In this document: one piece after another, positions 1 through 13,300 of the stretch
How positions within the stretch are numbered: position 1 is the first letter of the stretch
Layout of the letters: each line of letters opens with the position of its first letter
Source: Beroe ovata
Taxonomy: Eukaryota > Ctenophora > Nuda > Beroida > Beroidae
Assembly: GCA_946803715.1 (NCBI GenBank)
Contig: CAMPET010000069.1
Span: 247,218 to 311,217 of the forward strand
DNA length: 64,000 nucleotides
Direction: 5' to 3'
Translations under genes and position numbers: made by a program
The notes under the pieces: generated by a model
What the model was told of the DNA's origin: nothing
Seen by the model: only the letters and a program-made list of their open reading frames with translations
Databases searched by the model: none

Positions 1-150
1 ACAACCCAGACTAACTAATTAACAGCCCCGACTAACCATACTAACTGCATAACAATCCCCGACAAACGAACCCAAACTAAGATCCCCGACTAACAACTCT
101 AGCCGAGTCCTGACTTACAACTCTAGCCGAGTCCTGACTAACAACTTCCC
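1..150. repeat. Short degenerate tandem repeat (CCCCGACTAAC-like)
   Basis: Units such as CCCCGACTAAC and AACTCTAGCCGAGTCCTGACT recur several times just before the acceptor at 160. This is intronic simple sequence. No coding signal is seen. Confidence 0.5.
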
Positions 151-160
151 CTTATTACAG

Positions 161-2974
161 TTGTAATGGATTACCTGGTATCGGAAGGTGCAGATACCGA
201 GGTGCGTGACAGTAGCGGCATCACACCCCTCCATTGCTCCATTGCCAATGATAAACCAGAGTGCTGTAAAATACTCATCGAGAAGGGTGCTAGTGTTAAC
301 CCTGTCATGAGGACTAAGGATGTGAGTCACTTTGAATCATTCTTCTGCTGAATATGAAGCAGGATGTTCTGTTTGACTATTTGAATTCATATCAGCCCCT
401 CTCCAATATCTGTTATCCTACCACAGATGCGATATCTCACACCACTGGACTATGCGTTGATCAATGTTCGGCCTAACTGTGCGGACTTCCTGGCAAAACA
501 GAATGGGCTTCCCGGCATTATCTACACCGGAATCATGGCAAATAGGATCCGCCTGGCGTGGCGACGATTCAGGAGACACAAATACGGCAGGTAAGATGTG
601 TTCTGCGTGTCATGTGTCGTGAAATGTCATTTTTTGTATGCCTTACATTGGTTTTAAGGTTTGATGAGATCCCGTCTGTATGTCTGATGAAGCGCCTAAT
701 TAGACAACCGATTACTAATTAGCGTTAGTGCGATTCCTAATGAGGATAATTCCTCAGGCGCCATAGTGTTGTGAAGTGTGAAGATGAATCGTGATACGCC
801 TGCATGTATACTACCAGCTCTGCTACTTTAATTGACTGTCGAATATCAAGGATCTCATCAATCCCAGAAACTTTGTGATTTTTCTTCTTCCTTTACCTTA
901 CTCTATCAGTGTTTCAGACCTTTTTATTCTTTTATCTTTATCTTGATATAACTATCTTTCTACTTACTTTTAGCGAGTGATTCAATAAGAATATGAGATG
1001 TCGAATTGAGTGATTATAAAGCTTTGCCTCACTCCATACAATAGTTTACTATTCAAATCGTGAAATCAAGCAGTAAGCTACGGTAGCAGATTTCACAACA
1101 TACCGTAAAACGCTTAGCTACGCACACATACAAAACTGCTTTGCGCGCAATGCGAACATTTAGTTTGAGCCGCGCGCCGCGCCGCGCACATGTGTTGGAG
1201 TTACTGCACCGCTCTCTGTTTCAGATCGCGACCAGAGACCCCGCACACGGGAAATACTCCGGTGCCAGGTAAAAGTCCCTCAACACCCAAACTTAGTCGA
1301 GCGACCACTCCACAGCGCTCCGTATCGCAGCAAAGCCATGTCTTTGAAAGCACAACACCTCTGACTCCCCGTACGCCACAAGAAGCAGGTACTCTCCCAG
1401 TTATTGGCGGCCCGGTTACTGAGAAAGTCAAAGACAATAAGAGCGATAGTGGAGCACTGCCCGGTCTCAAGTCGAAACAGCCCAAGAAGCCGGGAAGCCC
1501 TCCTTCCCGGAAAGATAGTCCCCGAAATAAGAAGCCCCTAGTTAAGTCGTCCTCTCTTGATGACAAGAGACAATCGAGTCAATTAGCACTTACAGAGGTT
1601 GATGGTCGGAGAGGGTCTCTGGTCAAGTACCAGGGTGGAGCTGATGAAATAACCAATAACCTCGCATCTGAGTCCACGTCCACAATTGGAGCTCTGTCCA
1701 TTCCGAATGCAGGGTTCATTCTCGGCACCAGACTTTACGAACAGAGGCAGGGTTTCCAGAATGTGATGGGATCTAACCCTGACCTATCCATGTCCCAGGA
1801 GAATATGTATACCGCCATACAGAGACCCGGTCCTCTGCCTCTCGGTTGTGCAGCCGCCCCTCCTCTAACCCGAGACATGGTAAAAACTCTCAACAACTTC
1901 TCTCATACCGGGTCATTGAAACCACTCCCGACTAACAGTCTGGTGGCTAGTAGTGAGGGGAGAGTGGAGCCTAACATACCGTACCAGCAGATACCAACAT
2001 CATCAACAGTCGCTGCCTCAACTAGGCATGAGATGGAATCAGCACTAGGCGTAAGGAGCGATGGGGCCACGCCATACTTTGGTCCTGCCAGTGAGAAATC
2101 TGCCAAAGTTAGACCCATCTCGGCAGGATCGGGAAAGTCGGAGGGTTTATCGCTGGAGATTCCCGATGACAATGCCGAGACAGATTCAACCGGCGAGTAC
2201 GAGATGACAATTCCCGAGACAGACCCAGGGAATGAGGAGATCGCTCAAGTTACCGAGGACAAGGACGCGCTGGTCGATACAGTTGGAGAGAAGGATGAGC
2301 GAGTGTTTGTGGAGGAGGAGGTTGAGGATCAGATCACGAGGCAGGATGCGGATACTGAGGATGTTCTGGACGAGGTGATGAGACCGCAGGTGAAGAGCGG
2401 TGAGGAGGAGCAGGAATTTGAGGATTACATCATGGAGGATGGACGGAAAAGTGTGGAGTTAGAGGGTGAGGTTGAGATGGAGATTGAAGATGACACACCG
2501 GAAGCAGTCGATGAGATGACCACAACCCAAGAACCAGCGGTTGGAGACGAAGCTGATATTGAGGTTGAGGAGTTTGAACGGGAAGTGGAGGAAGAGGATG
2601 AGGAGGCGTTCGAGCGAGGTGCCACGCCCAACTCACACACTGACGAATACCTCCGTGATGACCTCAGCTCGACCTCTCTTATCAGACCAGACTCCCAAGT
2701 CCACGTGGATGAAACTCTAGACCCGGAATTCAACGCCCTCACTCTGGCATCCCCACGTTCCTACAACGACGATGACGAGTGCGGTGAGATAGAACTGAGG
2801 GAGGATATCCGGGACGCGTTCACCACGCCCTACCTGCGTGACTACGCTCGGACCCCCACTGGAGAGACGGACAGCGAGGACGAAACGGAGTACGAGTTCT
2901 GTAACGAGAGCGAGGACGAGATCTCCGTCGCCCACCACCGGAGCGATGACGAGGATGATGGTAACATAGTGTAG
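161..2974 (+). CDS. Ankyrin-repeat protein with long acidic C-terminal tail (5' end outside window)
   Basis: Three exons can be joined in one frame: 161-321, 427-590 and 1225-2974 (stop TAG). The first two encode ankyrin repeats, with the consensus GITPLHCSIANDKPECCKILIEKGA and then YLTPLDYALI. They are followed by a basic, IQ-like stretch (IRLAWRRFRRHKYG). The third exon encodes about 580 residues of low-complexity sequence: a Ser/Pro/Lys-rich part with many SP and TP sites, then a Glu/Asp-rich part of roughly 250 residues ending in EDDGNIV. Upstream exons, including the start, lie to the left of the window. The tail resembles a disordered scaffold region and I do not recognise a specific family. 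The ankyrin part suggests protein binding; anything more specific would be a guess. Confidence 0.75.
591..1224 (+). other. Intron of the ankyrin gene, no separate gene seen
   Basis: The sequence between donor CAG|gtaag at 591 and acceptor tttcag at 1224 is A/T-rich except for a GC-alternating patch near 1141-1190. No exon, RNA gene or repeat family was recognised in it. Confidence 0.6.
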
Positions 2975-4502
2975 TGTTGGTGGCTTAAATTGGGCGGCGG
3001 CAGCCGTTATAATATTGAATAGTACGGAAATAAAGGCAGGGCTTCATCCGACTACTTGGGCAGTTGCGACTTGGGAACCGGGCTAACCGCTGAATTCCCG
3101 AGACTGTGACAGAACGACATAGTTGCCGACTCTCTTTTGACTGTGTGTAACTGTGTGTGTGTGTGGCATTCTATCAGACATGCGTGAATCGTGTGCGAGA
3201 GGAAGCATCAAATGCAGAGCAGCATTTTTGTATGGAAATGATATCATGAAAATATGTCGTTTACAAATAGCTCCGAGTTTTCTTTGGTGAAGCCCTGCTC
3301 TTTCCTACTATTCAATGAGTCTGGTTCGTGTATCTTGGAGAGTGGAAAGTGCCGCAAAACATGTGTTTCGTTCATTCGTGTCTCTTTTCTCTGCGATGGA
3401 TTGGGATTTCGGATTTGTGTCCTCTGAGTACTTCGAAAGTCCAAGATGCATGGACCTTACTACCAACTTCAACCTTTGGTTAACTTGAAGAACAAATTGT
3501 TCGCAGAGAAACAAATTAAGTTCTCATTTAAGGAGATGATATATCTCTTCAAGTTTACCAGATGTTTATTTGGTCATAGAAATTGCTTCTAATTAGTTCT
3601 GTTAGATCTATGAATCAATCAAAATCCTGTTTCTGCGTCTCAGAAATTCCGCAGACACAGCTTACTCAGCTACTGAAAGGAATATCATTTACCTCAAGAC
3701 AAGAAAATCCCATCTTTCCCTTCAGAACAAAAACTTCATTGAACTCTTCTCCTTTTCAGAGGGTTTCGTAATCCTAAAACCGGGGAGCACTGGTAAAACT
3801 AGTACCAGACACTCTTCTGCAAAGAGTAGTCTGCGAAATGTGCACGCAGGTAGCATTATCACCCAGCATTTTCATCAATTTGCATATTCCCGTCCTTTTA
3901 TGTGTTTCATGATATCCATTATCATCTAGTCGGATAAAATCGCATGTGTTTTGCACGCAGATTGCTTTTATTACTCTCAAAGCAATTTACATCCAAGCAT
4001 TTCATGTTCGATCACGTTTTTAGTACCTCCCTCATCATTATTCCTCAAAGCACCCCTAATTTTCATGATGACACTCAAAGCATAGCCCTGATCTTGAGTT
4101 ATAAACCCAAAACCTGATCAATAGGACAAGCATTTTGCATCCCTATGCATCGCATGATTTCCCTGTGCAATGCGATTCATGAAGCCACTATAATCGGCAG
4201 CTGCATAACTGGTTGGAAGCTGGTGCTTCTAGCACCTCTGTATGCTGATAGCATGCACAAATAGTTTGACTTTCTCAGTCACCAGAGCGAATAGAATGTA
4301 AAACTTGATGTCGCATCTGCAGGGGTCACTTCATCATGTCTCTCAAATCATTCTCCGTCTTCTCTTCTTATCATCACTCATTCTCACGATCACATGAATA
4401 TTGATTATGCTACTGATTCATTCGCTAATCGACAATTAGCTAATTGACAATTAGTGATTGTTCATTAATTGAATGTTTTGTTAAAACCTAACTCCGATGC
4501 AG
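2975..4502. other. 3' UTR and spacer; possible unlocated first exon of the next gene
   Basis: A likely 3' UTR follows the stop at 2974, with a short (GT)n run near 3150. The rest is A/T-rich with no convincing exon. The first coding exon of the coiled-coil gene that follows should lie here, because the exon at 4503 starts in mid-codon, but I could not identify it. Confidence 0.5.
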
Positions 4503-7500
4503 CTGTGACCCCCGAGGCCCAGGAGTTGGAAAACATTGAGAAGGTAAGAGAAAAACACACGATTTAGTTAAACAAAACAAAACAAGCAAGTATGTATATA
4601 CGCATAGCACTATAGCATGTACTCTATTGGAGTGTAGAGCAGTGCTGTGATCATGATTTGAGCTTGCTGTGCTGCCACTCTGGTCTCTCTTTCTCTACCT
4701 TTTGGCTGTTTACACCTTTTGGTTTTTGCGTGATTGATGATCAAGTTTAGCTCGAGAACATTCAAATTCCCCTCAATACTCATTCAATTTCAACTTGTGC
4801 CGACTGAACTAGCGTATAATATGTCGAGACCATGGTGGCAGCAACAGCAGCAGCAGCGTGAGCCGTGGTGGCCACGTGTAGCCACATCCTGCACTCTGCA
4901 CGTGGAGCATCAATCCCCATGTCAGGTTCACGATCTCCGACTGAGGCTGGAGCAGGAACTCCAGCGGACTAAGATGGAGGAGGAGATTGGGCTGGTGTCC
5001 CGAGCCCGGGTCAATCAAGAGGTAGTTTAGCTGGGACAACTAGTGATACGTGTGTGTCCTAGTGGGTCACACGTGACCATCATGGTTCACATGTGACCAT
5101 CATGGTTCGCATGTGACCATCATGGTTTACATGTGACTATCACGCTGTGAACAATGAACATATATGCGTGATTTTGTTTCCGCATATTGATAACTCGGGG
5201 CCCTAACTCCCCATGTCTAGATAACATGGGTAACGTGGCGACTAAGTATGTATTAAAATTGTACACGAGTCTGTCTATCTAGTGTCTGTCTGTATGCCTG
5301 TCAACGTGTCTGTCTGTGGGCCTAAGTTGGCTTGTATTTCTGTTTGCTTGTTAATCTTTTTGTCTGTGTTTGTCCAATGGTAAGCTGTGTGTGTGTGTGT
5401 GTGTGNNNNNNNNNNNNNNNNNNNNNNNNNNNNNNNNNNNNNNNNNNNNNNNNNNNNNNNNNNNNNNNNNNNNNNNNNNNNNNNNNNNNNNNNNNNNNNN
5501 NNNNNNNNNNNNNNNNNNNNNNNNNNNNNNNNNNNNNNNNNNNNNNNNNNNNNNNNNNNNNNNNNNNNNNNNNNNNNNNNNNNNNNNNNNNNNNCTGTGT
5601 CTGTGTCTGTGTCTGTGTCTGTGTGTATCTGTGTCTGTGTCTGTGACAGCACGATCTATCCTTGCCGCAGGTTGAATCTCTCACCAGGCAGAGTACACTT
5701 TACCAGGAAGAACTGAGGTCAAGTCTCAACAACACAGAGGTAACTTCTGCTCCTATCAACTGACAGTCGAGTGACAGCTACATAACATGACTGTCACAAC
5801 CGACTGTCATGGCTTAGGTCGGGATACGTGGACCGAATTATTGCTTTATTGGTTTTTTTTAACATTCTTCTTTCAGAGAACTAGATTCCTGATCCAAATC
5901 TAGCCTGTCAAAAGGGCGTTTATACCTGTACCTACAATAACCTGTTTTTATAACTATAGTTTTAGGAATGCGATACATATTTGTGGAAAGCCTGAATGTC
6001 CGTGTTGATCATGATGTCTATATCCGGTCATGTTCAACACACTATATTATATTAGAGCACCATGTCCCCTGACAGCTGTCACAGAGACAACGCCCATAAT
6101 TGACCCCACTTCCCGATTTCAGAATATGTACCGCAATGTGGATCAGTATATAGGCCAGGCTATGGAGGTTAACAACGACTTGGAGGACTTCCTGAATCAA
6201 GAAAGCCGAGGCAAGAAAAGCACCCGAGGTCTGTGTCAACTGAATACTCACAAAAACTGATACTTTCCTAATGATACGGACAAATATACCTAAGCTCAAA
6301 GCATGAACGCTACTTGTTGTGATTGATGCTAGCTGATTTTACGATTGACGCCCTTTTGATATCATATTTTTCTCAAAAAGTCATGACAGTGAATAGCATC
6401 TGTAAGCTTTGATTATGCAATTGAGGATGAATGATGCGGCAGCTTATACTTGAGATGCTGACGAAATGAAATTGCTCCTTATCATAATGTTACGTTGACA
6501 ATGGGTGTAGACTGTAGGCTGAAGATTAAAAATAAGATTCTCATGAAACTACATTGACGATTGGTTGCCATGGCAACTGTGGTCGTCGATCGCTCTAATG
6601 GTCTCCCTCTACAGGTCATCGTGTGACGAGTGACAATTTCAAGTCATACCGTCAAGCTAGGATGTACAACACATCAGTGGTCCAGGAGAAGGGCAGCAAG
6701 GACAGCATGTACTTCAAGAGAAACATCGACAAGAGTATCAGGAGCAACAGGTTGCTAACTACGTACCATGTTGCCATAGCAACACATCATAGCAACATAT
6801 AAATCAAGAAATTGCACGTGGTTATTTCGCTTCTGTTCAGTTTCACTGATTTCTGCATTTCAGTCAAACGTCCCTGGACGGCAAAGACTACCTCTTCACT
6901 GCAAACCGTCGTCTCCAGACCTATGAGGAGTGGATGATGCTGAAATGGCAGGAGATGAAGGAGAAGTCTCTGCACACGTTAGTTTGATCCGACAGGGGCG
7001 CGCATAAGATTTTCGAGTAACTTGTCACTTAGATTTCTCCGTTAACAGAATTCGACTTATGTCTTACCCTGTATTTTAGAGTACGATGGACGCCCGTCAA
7101 GGTTGAACCTCCAAAGAACATTGACGTCACCCAGCCTCCCCCCGCAAAAGATGTTAAGATCCTGTACAGGTACAAATCGTCCTTTCTGTTGCCTTGCAAT
7201 CACACTGTGGCTTTGCAATTACTCTGAAAACATGGGAGTTCAAAAGAACTTTTCTTAATCTTATATGCCACTACCTCCTGCCATCTCAGAGAGTACGATG
7301 CAAGCAGTGGACGAATCAACAAAGTTGTGGCCACGAATCCCGACGGAGCAAAGATAGAATTCAGAGCGGATCCTCCCTCTGATGGTAAGTGCTAATCGCG
7401 GGTCTTCTAATCTAGGTGTTAGCCGGTGTTAACAATGATACGGAGGTCCTGCGTTGTAGCCTGCAATTTGCAGGTGTTACTAATCACTTATGCCTGAATG

Positions 7501-7925
7501 CAGGTGTCAGTACACAGTATACTGTGTTCAGTAATGATTTAAAGTTCAAATGATAAACTGTATGTTATACTGATTGCTTCATATTACGGATTGGGACTTG
7601 AATTACAACACTCTCAGATGATATGGATGGTAAGCCTGCACAAAGGAGAAAGAGCCCGTATAAATCCAGACCCAGGATTATTGACCCAGGTTGTAACAAA
7701 ATGAACTAGTAGTACTCAAATATTCACAATGAACTCATATCATTGACATGACGATTGACGAGTTCTAACTTTCCAACCCTGTTCTCAGAAACGGCCGCTG
7801 CCTACAAACTCCCAACCTACAACTTTGGAGGTTACAGTGGACAAGAGTCATCCTACACCAAGAAACCGCTGAAATTCTGCCATCCCACATCCAAACCGAA
7901 GAAAACGAGTTCCCTTCTTGCATGA
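4503..7925 (+). CDS. Unrecognised coiled-coil protein (5' end not located)
   Basis: Ten exons connect in one frame: 4503-4543, 4926-5021, 5671-5739, 6123-6228, 6615-6750, 6864-6977, 7080-7169, 7290-7384, 7618-7689 and 7789-7925 (stop TGA). They encode at least 318 codons. The N-terminal ~100 residues are a charged heptad-like coiled coil (VHDLRLRLEQELQRTKMEEE). Next comes a basic middle with the segment YLFTANRRLQTYEEWMMLKW, then a Pro/Lys-rich tail ending KKTSSLLA. The exon at 7618 has an alternative donor after 12 nt in the same phase. No catalytic or transmembrane signature is visible and I do not recognise the family. A structural or ciliary role would be a guess. Confidence 0.65.
5066..5145. 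repeat. 20-bp tandem repeat, about 4 copies
   Basis: The unit GTGACCATCATGGTTCACAT recurs at about 5073, 5093, 5113 and 5133 with small changes. It lies in an intron of the coiled-coil gene. Confidence 0.85.
5384..5650. repeat. (GT)n / (CTGTGT)n microsatellite spanning an assembly gap
   Basis: GT dinucleotides run into 189 Ns (5406-5594) and emerge as CTGTGT units. Open frames across it are artefacts of the repeat and the Ns. The gap is probably an unresolved microsatellite in an intron. Confidence 0.95.
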
Positions 7926-8523
7926 TCATTGAACTTTAAGGAAGAGACCTGGCATCACCTTCGTCCTTTAATTCTATAAATATAACTCCAAAACTGCAAA
8001 ATGAAATGGATAGCCGATACTCCGAGCGATAGTGCTAATTTGTGAAACTGAAAGAAGAAAGTTTTATTGCATTTGCACGGTCGTGGTCTTTAAATCATTT
8101 TCATGCGCCAATCATTATTTATTTAATTAATATTTATTACATCAAAATGCAAGGCAGCATGAGCAATAAGTGTAATTTAACGCAATTCAATTATAACAGC
8201 GAATATGAATATGATTGCATGGTCAATGGTATAAACGCACGTACGTACAATGTACATTGCATTGGTTGAATTGCAGTTGTCTGTGTCAGACCCATGTATC
8301 CGACCTCTAGCTCTACTCTCTAGTTAGTTGCCTGGCGATGCTTATACTGCCCAGTGCAGCTGTGCTGTCTGAGATCAATAATTTGCCTTTGCTTTGCTTA
8401 ATTGCTTTACTGTTACACTTAATAAACAGTTACACTTAATAAACAATAAACATAACAGCTTTAACCACTTTATTTGAAGTCTTGAGTTGTCTAGCGACAC
8501 GAAATCTAAAACCGCGTACCCGC

Positions 8524-8607
8524 TTGTCAGATTTTATCTGACCTCAGTTTCTCGCGCGCGCGGCGCGCGCGTGCGCAAGAAACAGGTCAGCTGGTAACAT
8601 CTGACAA
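8524..8607. repeat. MITE-like palindrome with (GC)n core, family A
   Basis: Ends TTGTCAGATTTTATCTGACC and (read inverted) TTGTCAGATGTTACC enclose GAAAC / GTTTC and a CGCGCG core. Related sequence recurs near 30980-31170 and 32650-32940, so this is a dispersed palindromic family. Confidence 0.7.
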
Positions 8608-9890
8608 ATACCGGCAACGCGGACGGCCACGGCGGCTGTCTGAGAATATAAATAATATAAGTAATTATATGCGCGCGCAAAGAAATTAAATATATCAATA
8701 TATCATCGATCGACGCGACAACGTGCGAACGCTATAAATATAATATTTAGCTCTCGAAGCCGAAGGCGCGCAAAATAAAAACAAAGATCATATCACATTA
8801 TCACAACCTGAACCAAGTCATGTCAGATTGCAAATTAAATCTTTACTTGCTACTGAACTAACTCACGCTAAATTTGTCAGATGTAACCTGACCTTGTCAG
8901 ATTTTATCTGACCTCAGTTCAATTTTGGTATTGGGGTTGGTATCATGTATTTGTGTGAATGATTTGTTGAATATCTTAGAAATTTTGTTGAATATCTTAG
9001 AAGTAATCCCTACATGGTCAAAAAGGAGGGCATTAACATTTATTAATCAATCATGCTTATTTGTTCTTTCTTTTGTAATGCACATTGCTTAGATAGTTGT
9101 TAGCTACCTTTCCTATTCTATATTGGACACCTATGTAAGGGTGGTGTTTTTTCATTGGTAGTGAATGCCTTGTTTTTAGTATATTTGTGATGGTTAGATA
9201 CCATAACTCTTGTATTTGTGTTTATTTATTTGCTAGTTAGGTCTTGCATACTTCAGCACTCCTTAGTTCTACTTAATATGATCAATTGTAAAATTTGGGG
9301 ATGATGTGCATTCTCAGAGAGATCTGGTTCAGCTCAGGATATTCCTGGCAGTTTCAGTGGCTGTTGCCATTCAGGAAGAGCATGGCATAAGCCCTGGCAT
9401 GAAGCCATGATTTTTTTCAGGGAGGGGCCTAGATAGAAGAAGAGAGTTTACACTGTATGGAAAATGGAATTCTCGAAATTCACTTCCATGTCTTTTATTT
9501 AAGTAACTTCCTGAAAGTGGAAGCAGGGGTCTGGGACAAGTCTCAAGAAGCCAGAGGTTAAGTTCTGTTACAATGGATGAAGTTCTTTGAAATTTTACCA
9601 GGGTTCTAATTTTGCAAGGGTAGCCCTGGCCCCTGACCCCCTGCCTCTCCCCCTATGTCTGCCTGCCTGCCTCAGCCATGATGTAAGGAACCACCATGCT
9701 TCAACATGACTGCTGCCCCACCTGGTTGATTAGAGTGACTAAAGCCTACCTCTAAGGCTTACATCAAAGTGGGTTCTTATACATTGCATCTTAATGCTTC
9801 CAATTCTATTTTAGGGTTCAAATAGAACCTACAGTATTTGGAAAGCAATTTGAGTCTTCTCTAGGGCTACAAAAGATCACTGCAACACTG

Positions 9891-10074
9891 CTATCCCAGG
9901 CAGTAAGCAGTAGCTATAAGCTATAACTCCAATCCTAGTAGTTGGTAACTGTCCTAGGATGATCTAAGCAATACGCTGGTAAGCTATCCCAGGCAGTAAG
10001 CAGTAGCTATAAGCTATAACTCCAATCCTAGTAGTCGGTAACTGTCCTAGGATGATCTAAGCAATACGCTGGTA
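9891..10074. repeat. 93-bp direct tandem duplication
   Basis: CTATCCCAGGCAGTAAGCAG begins both copies (9891 and 9984). The copies differ by a very few bases, which points to a recent local duplication upstream of the STT3A gene. Confidence 0.9.
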
Positions 10075-10366
10075 TGAGCTATACAGTACACAAACTACAG
10101 TATGCATCATATTATGATGAAAATTCGGAAACTGCAATCGCTTGAACCCAACACACTTCGAACTGTATGAGCTGTCACGTTGCTGTCATGCAGTGAGGGG
10201 TGATCAAGTCAATCATATGTTTTAACTACTCTCGGCTTCTTGTGTTAATTGCATAACTTCGCTGTGATTACAAGACTCAATCACAATTACTATGACAGAT
10301 CATAATAAATCATACTTGGATGAATTTTTGTCAGTTTCACTGACTTGGTTTTATGTTCTAGGCAGG

Positions 10367-13300
10367 ATGGCTAAGTCGTTGCTGGACATCATTGGAATAA
10401 GCAGCCTCTCCCAGGCAAAGAAAGAGACTCTCATCCAAATGACAATCCTTTCCATTGCCTGTATTTTGGGTTAGTTTCTTCTACTTGTCTTTTACTTGTA
10501 TAAGCCATTGAATTAAAATTGCCATTAAGTTCCATTCCGCTACACAGTTCATTTCAACTCACTCTTTCTCCATGATTACACTCAGTTTTTTCTATAAGAA
10601 ACTCTCTATAAGAAACTGAGCCTAGGATTTCCGAAAATTTAAGGAACTCCGTTGAACTATAATTAAGAAACTCAGAAACTTTGAGCCTAAAATTCTCAAA
10701 TTTGTGTACAGAACCTAGTACAACAGCATTAGAAACTCAGACGACCAAAATTTCACGTCAATCCGATGATCGGTTCCCGAGTTAGTGGCCGCCATAACCC
10801 CTTATCGACCCAAAACATGTCAGTTTGAGTGAGCATTTGAGGATAGCTCCCAAACGGATCGACCGATTGACTTGAAACTTCTACCATAGCTCAAGGACCA
10901 TTAGAAACTCGGACAACCAAAATTTCACGTCAATCCGATGATCGGTTCCCGAGTTAGTGGCCGCCATAACCCCTTATCGACCCAAAACATGTCAGTTTGA
11001 GTGAGCATTTGAGGATAGCTCCCAAACGGATCGACCGATTGACTTGAAACTTCTACCATAGCTCAAGGACCATTAGAAACTCGGACAACCAAAATTTCAC
11101 GTCAATCCGATGATCGGTTCCCGAGTTAGTGGCCGCCATAACCCCTTATCGACCCAAAACATGTCAGTTTGAGTGAGCATTTGAGGATAGCTCCCAAACG
11201 GATCGACCGATTGACTTGAAACTTCTACCATAGCTCAAGGACCATTAGAAACTCGGACAACCAAAATTTCACGTCAATCCGATGATCGGTTCCCGAGTTA
11301 GTGGCCGCCATAACCCCTTATCGACCCAAAACATGTCAGTTTGAGTGAGCATTTGAGGATAGCTCCCAAACGGATCGACCGATTGACTTGAAACTTCTAC
11401 CATAGCTCAAGGACCATGAGAAACTCGGACAACCAAAATTTCACCTCAATCCGATGATCAGTTCCTGAGTTAGTGGCCGACATAACCCCTTATCGACCCA
11501 AAACATGTCAGTTTGAGTGAGCATTTGAGGATAGCTCCCAAACGGATAGACCGATTGATTTGAAACTTTTATCATCGGTCAAGGACCACTAGAAACTCGA
11601 ACGACCAAACTTTTACGTCAATCGGATGATCGGTTCCCGAGTTAGTGGCCGCCATAACCCCTGGCCGATAATTCTATCGATAGAAAACGTCTGGCTGCGC
11701 CCCCAGGTTTCTGCCCATGCCCCTTCACTTTTAACCGTATACCATACATCTGCACTTCTGATCGGCATTTTGAGAACACCTATGGAATAGACTTCTAAAT
11801 TAATAAGTACAACTATGTTGAGATGATGACTCAAGTAAGTTTCGAAAATTGATATAGGATACAGGAATAAGAAACCAGTGAAGAAACTTGTAGGCTCAAA
11901 ATCGCGGAAAAATAAGAAACCTCTAGCCTAGGATTTTAATAAGTTTCTTATAAAAGAAACTGAGTGTACCTAATCTTATTTTCAGCATTTGCTGCCCGGC
12001 TCTTCTCTGTTCTGCGGTTTGAGAGTGTTATTCACGAATTTGATCCGTAAGTAATTCTTGCAGTCAATTGAGTCCCTTGATTCTGCATTGTATAACCTAA
12101 ATCCTGATTCCTGACCCTTTCTCCTGCAAGTCTGACCCACCCTAAGCATAATTGGTTACTTCATGACAGCTGCTTGTATAGATAGAATCGCAGTTTTATG
12201 ATTTAAGTACCACCGACATTCTATGTCGCCTTAAGGCCATCATTATGAACAAATGGCTCGAATCCATATATTACCGATAAATTGCACCATCAATTTCACC
12301 ATTGATTGCACAGATTGCACAGATTGCACAAATTTTGTTGTATTAAGAAATGTCCCTTCTACATCATATATGATGGCCTTCACTTATCCTATGTGATTAG
12401 TTGCACGAAGGGGGTGGATTTGGTTTCTTACAGTAGCAGTGTTGGTAGCTTTAACTTGATTTCGGAGCGGATGTCAATTTTGAGTTGTGTGGCACAACTT
12501 CTCGTTTGACACGTAGCCTTGATACTTAATGGAAGACGCGAATTTTGTTTCAGAGATATTCCCGCGCATTTAGGCAATTACGCGCGCGCGGCGCGCACTG
12601 TGGGAATTTTTGTTGAGTAACGGACTTCAAATTCCATTTCAGATACTTCAACTACCGAACAACGAAACACCTCGTGGAGAATGGATACTATGACTTCCAC
12701 AACTGGTTTGACGATAGAGCCTGGTATCCCCTGGGCCGTATCATCGGTGGAACTATTTACCCTGGTAAGAAATAGATTTACCTTGGTTAGAATTAAAATA
12801 AAACTAAAAACCTATTTCGTTACCGAGGCCAATTTCAAATTTGAACAGAGGTTATGATTCCATTACCAGGACTGATGGTGACTGCTAGCACCATCTTCAA
12901 CTCTCTAAACTTCCTGAACATTACCATCAATATTCGGAATGTCTGTGTCTTCCTGGCGCCCCTCTTCTCCTCTTTCACTGTGATCGTAGTCTATCTTCTG
13001 ACCAAAGAAGTCAAGGTCAGCACCAAGATAATATGAAAAATAACCACATTAGTATTTCCGTTCGATGTTTCCTTACCTATGTTCTTCCTCTCAGAATGCC
13101 GGCGCAGGTTTGGTAGCTGCTGCGATGATCGCCATAGTGCCAGGATACATCTCACGTAGTGTCGCCGGGTCTTACGATAACGAAGGTACACCTAATCAGT
13201 GACCACATCTTCAATAGTCAGATACTCAGTATCCTACGCTTCCCAATAACTTACCCTCCCCCGTATCCTCGCAGGAATTGCTATTTTCTGCATGTTACTG

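Larger units (their letters stand above)
7926..10366. other. Spacer with palindromic elements and duplicated sequence; no gene seen
   Basis: After the 3' UTR of the coiled-coil gene, this stretch contains a GC-cored palindrome (8524-8607), related half-sites near 8878-8925 and a 93-bp direct duplication (9891-10074). I see no exon-like segment with family similarity. Confidence 0.6.

Noticed and set aside
1201-1566. Minus-strand frame opposite the ankyrin gene
   Set aside because: Shadow of the Ser/Pro-rich coding exon; no family similarity.
5322-5716. Open frames across the N gap on both strands
   Set aside because: They are translations of GT/CTGTGT repeats and Ns.
10715-11660. Regular repeats suggestive of a CRISPR array
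   Set aside because: The 172-bp units are contiguous with no unique spacers, in a eukaryotic intron, inside a TIR element.
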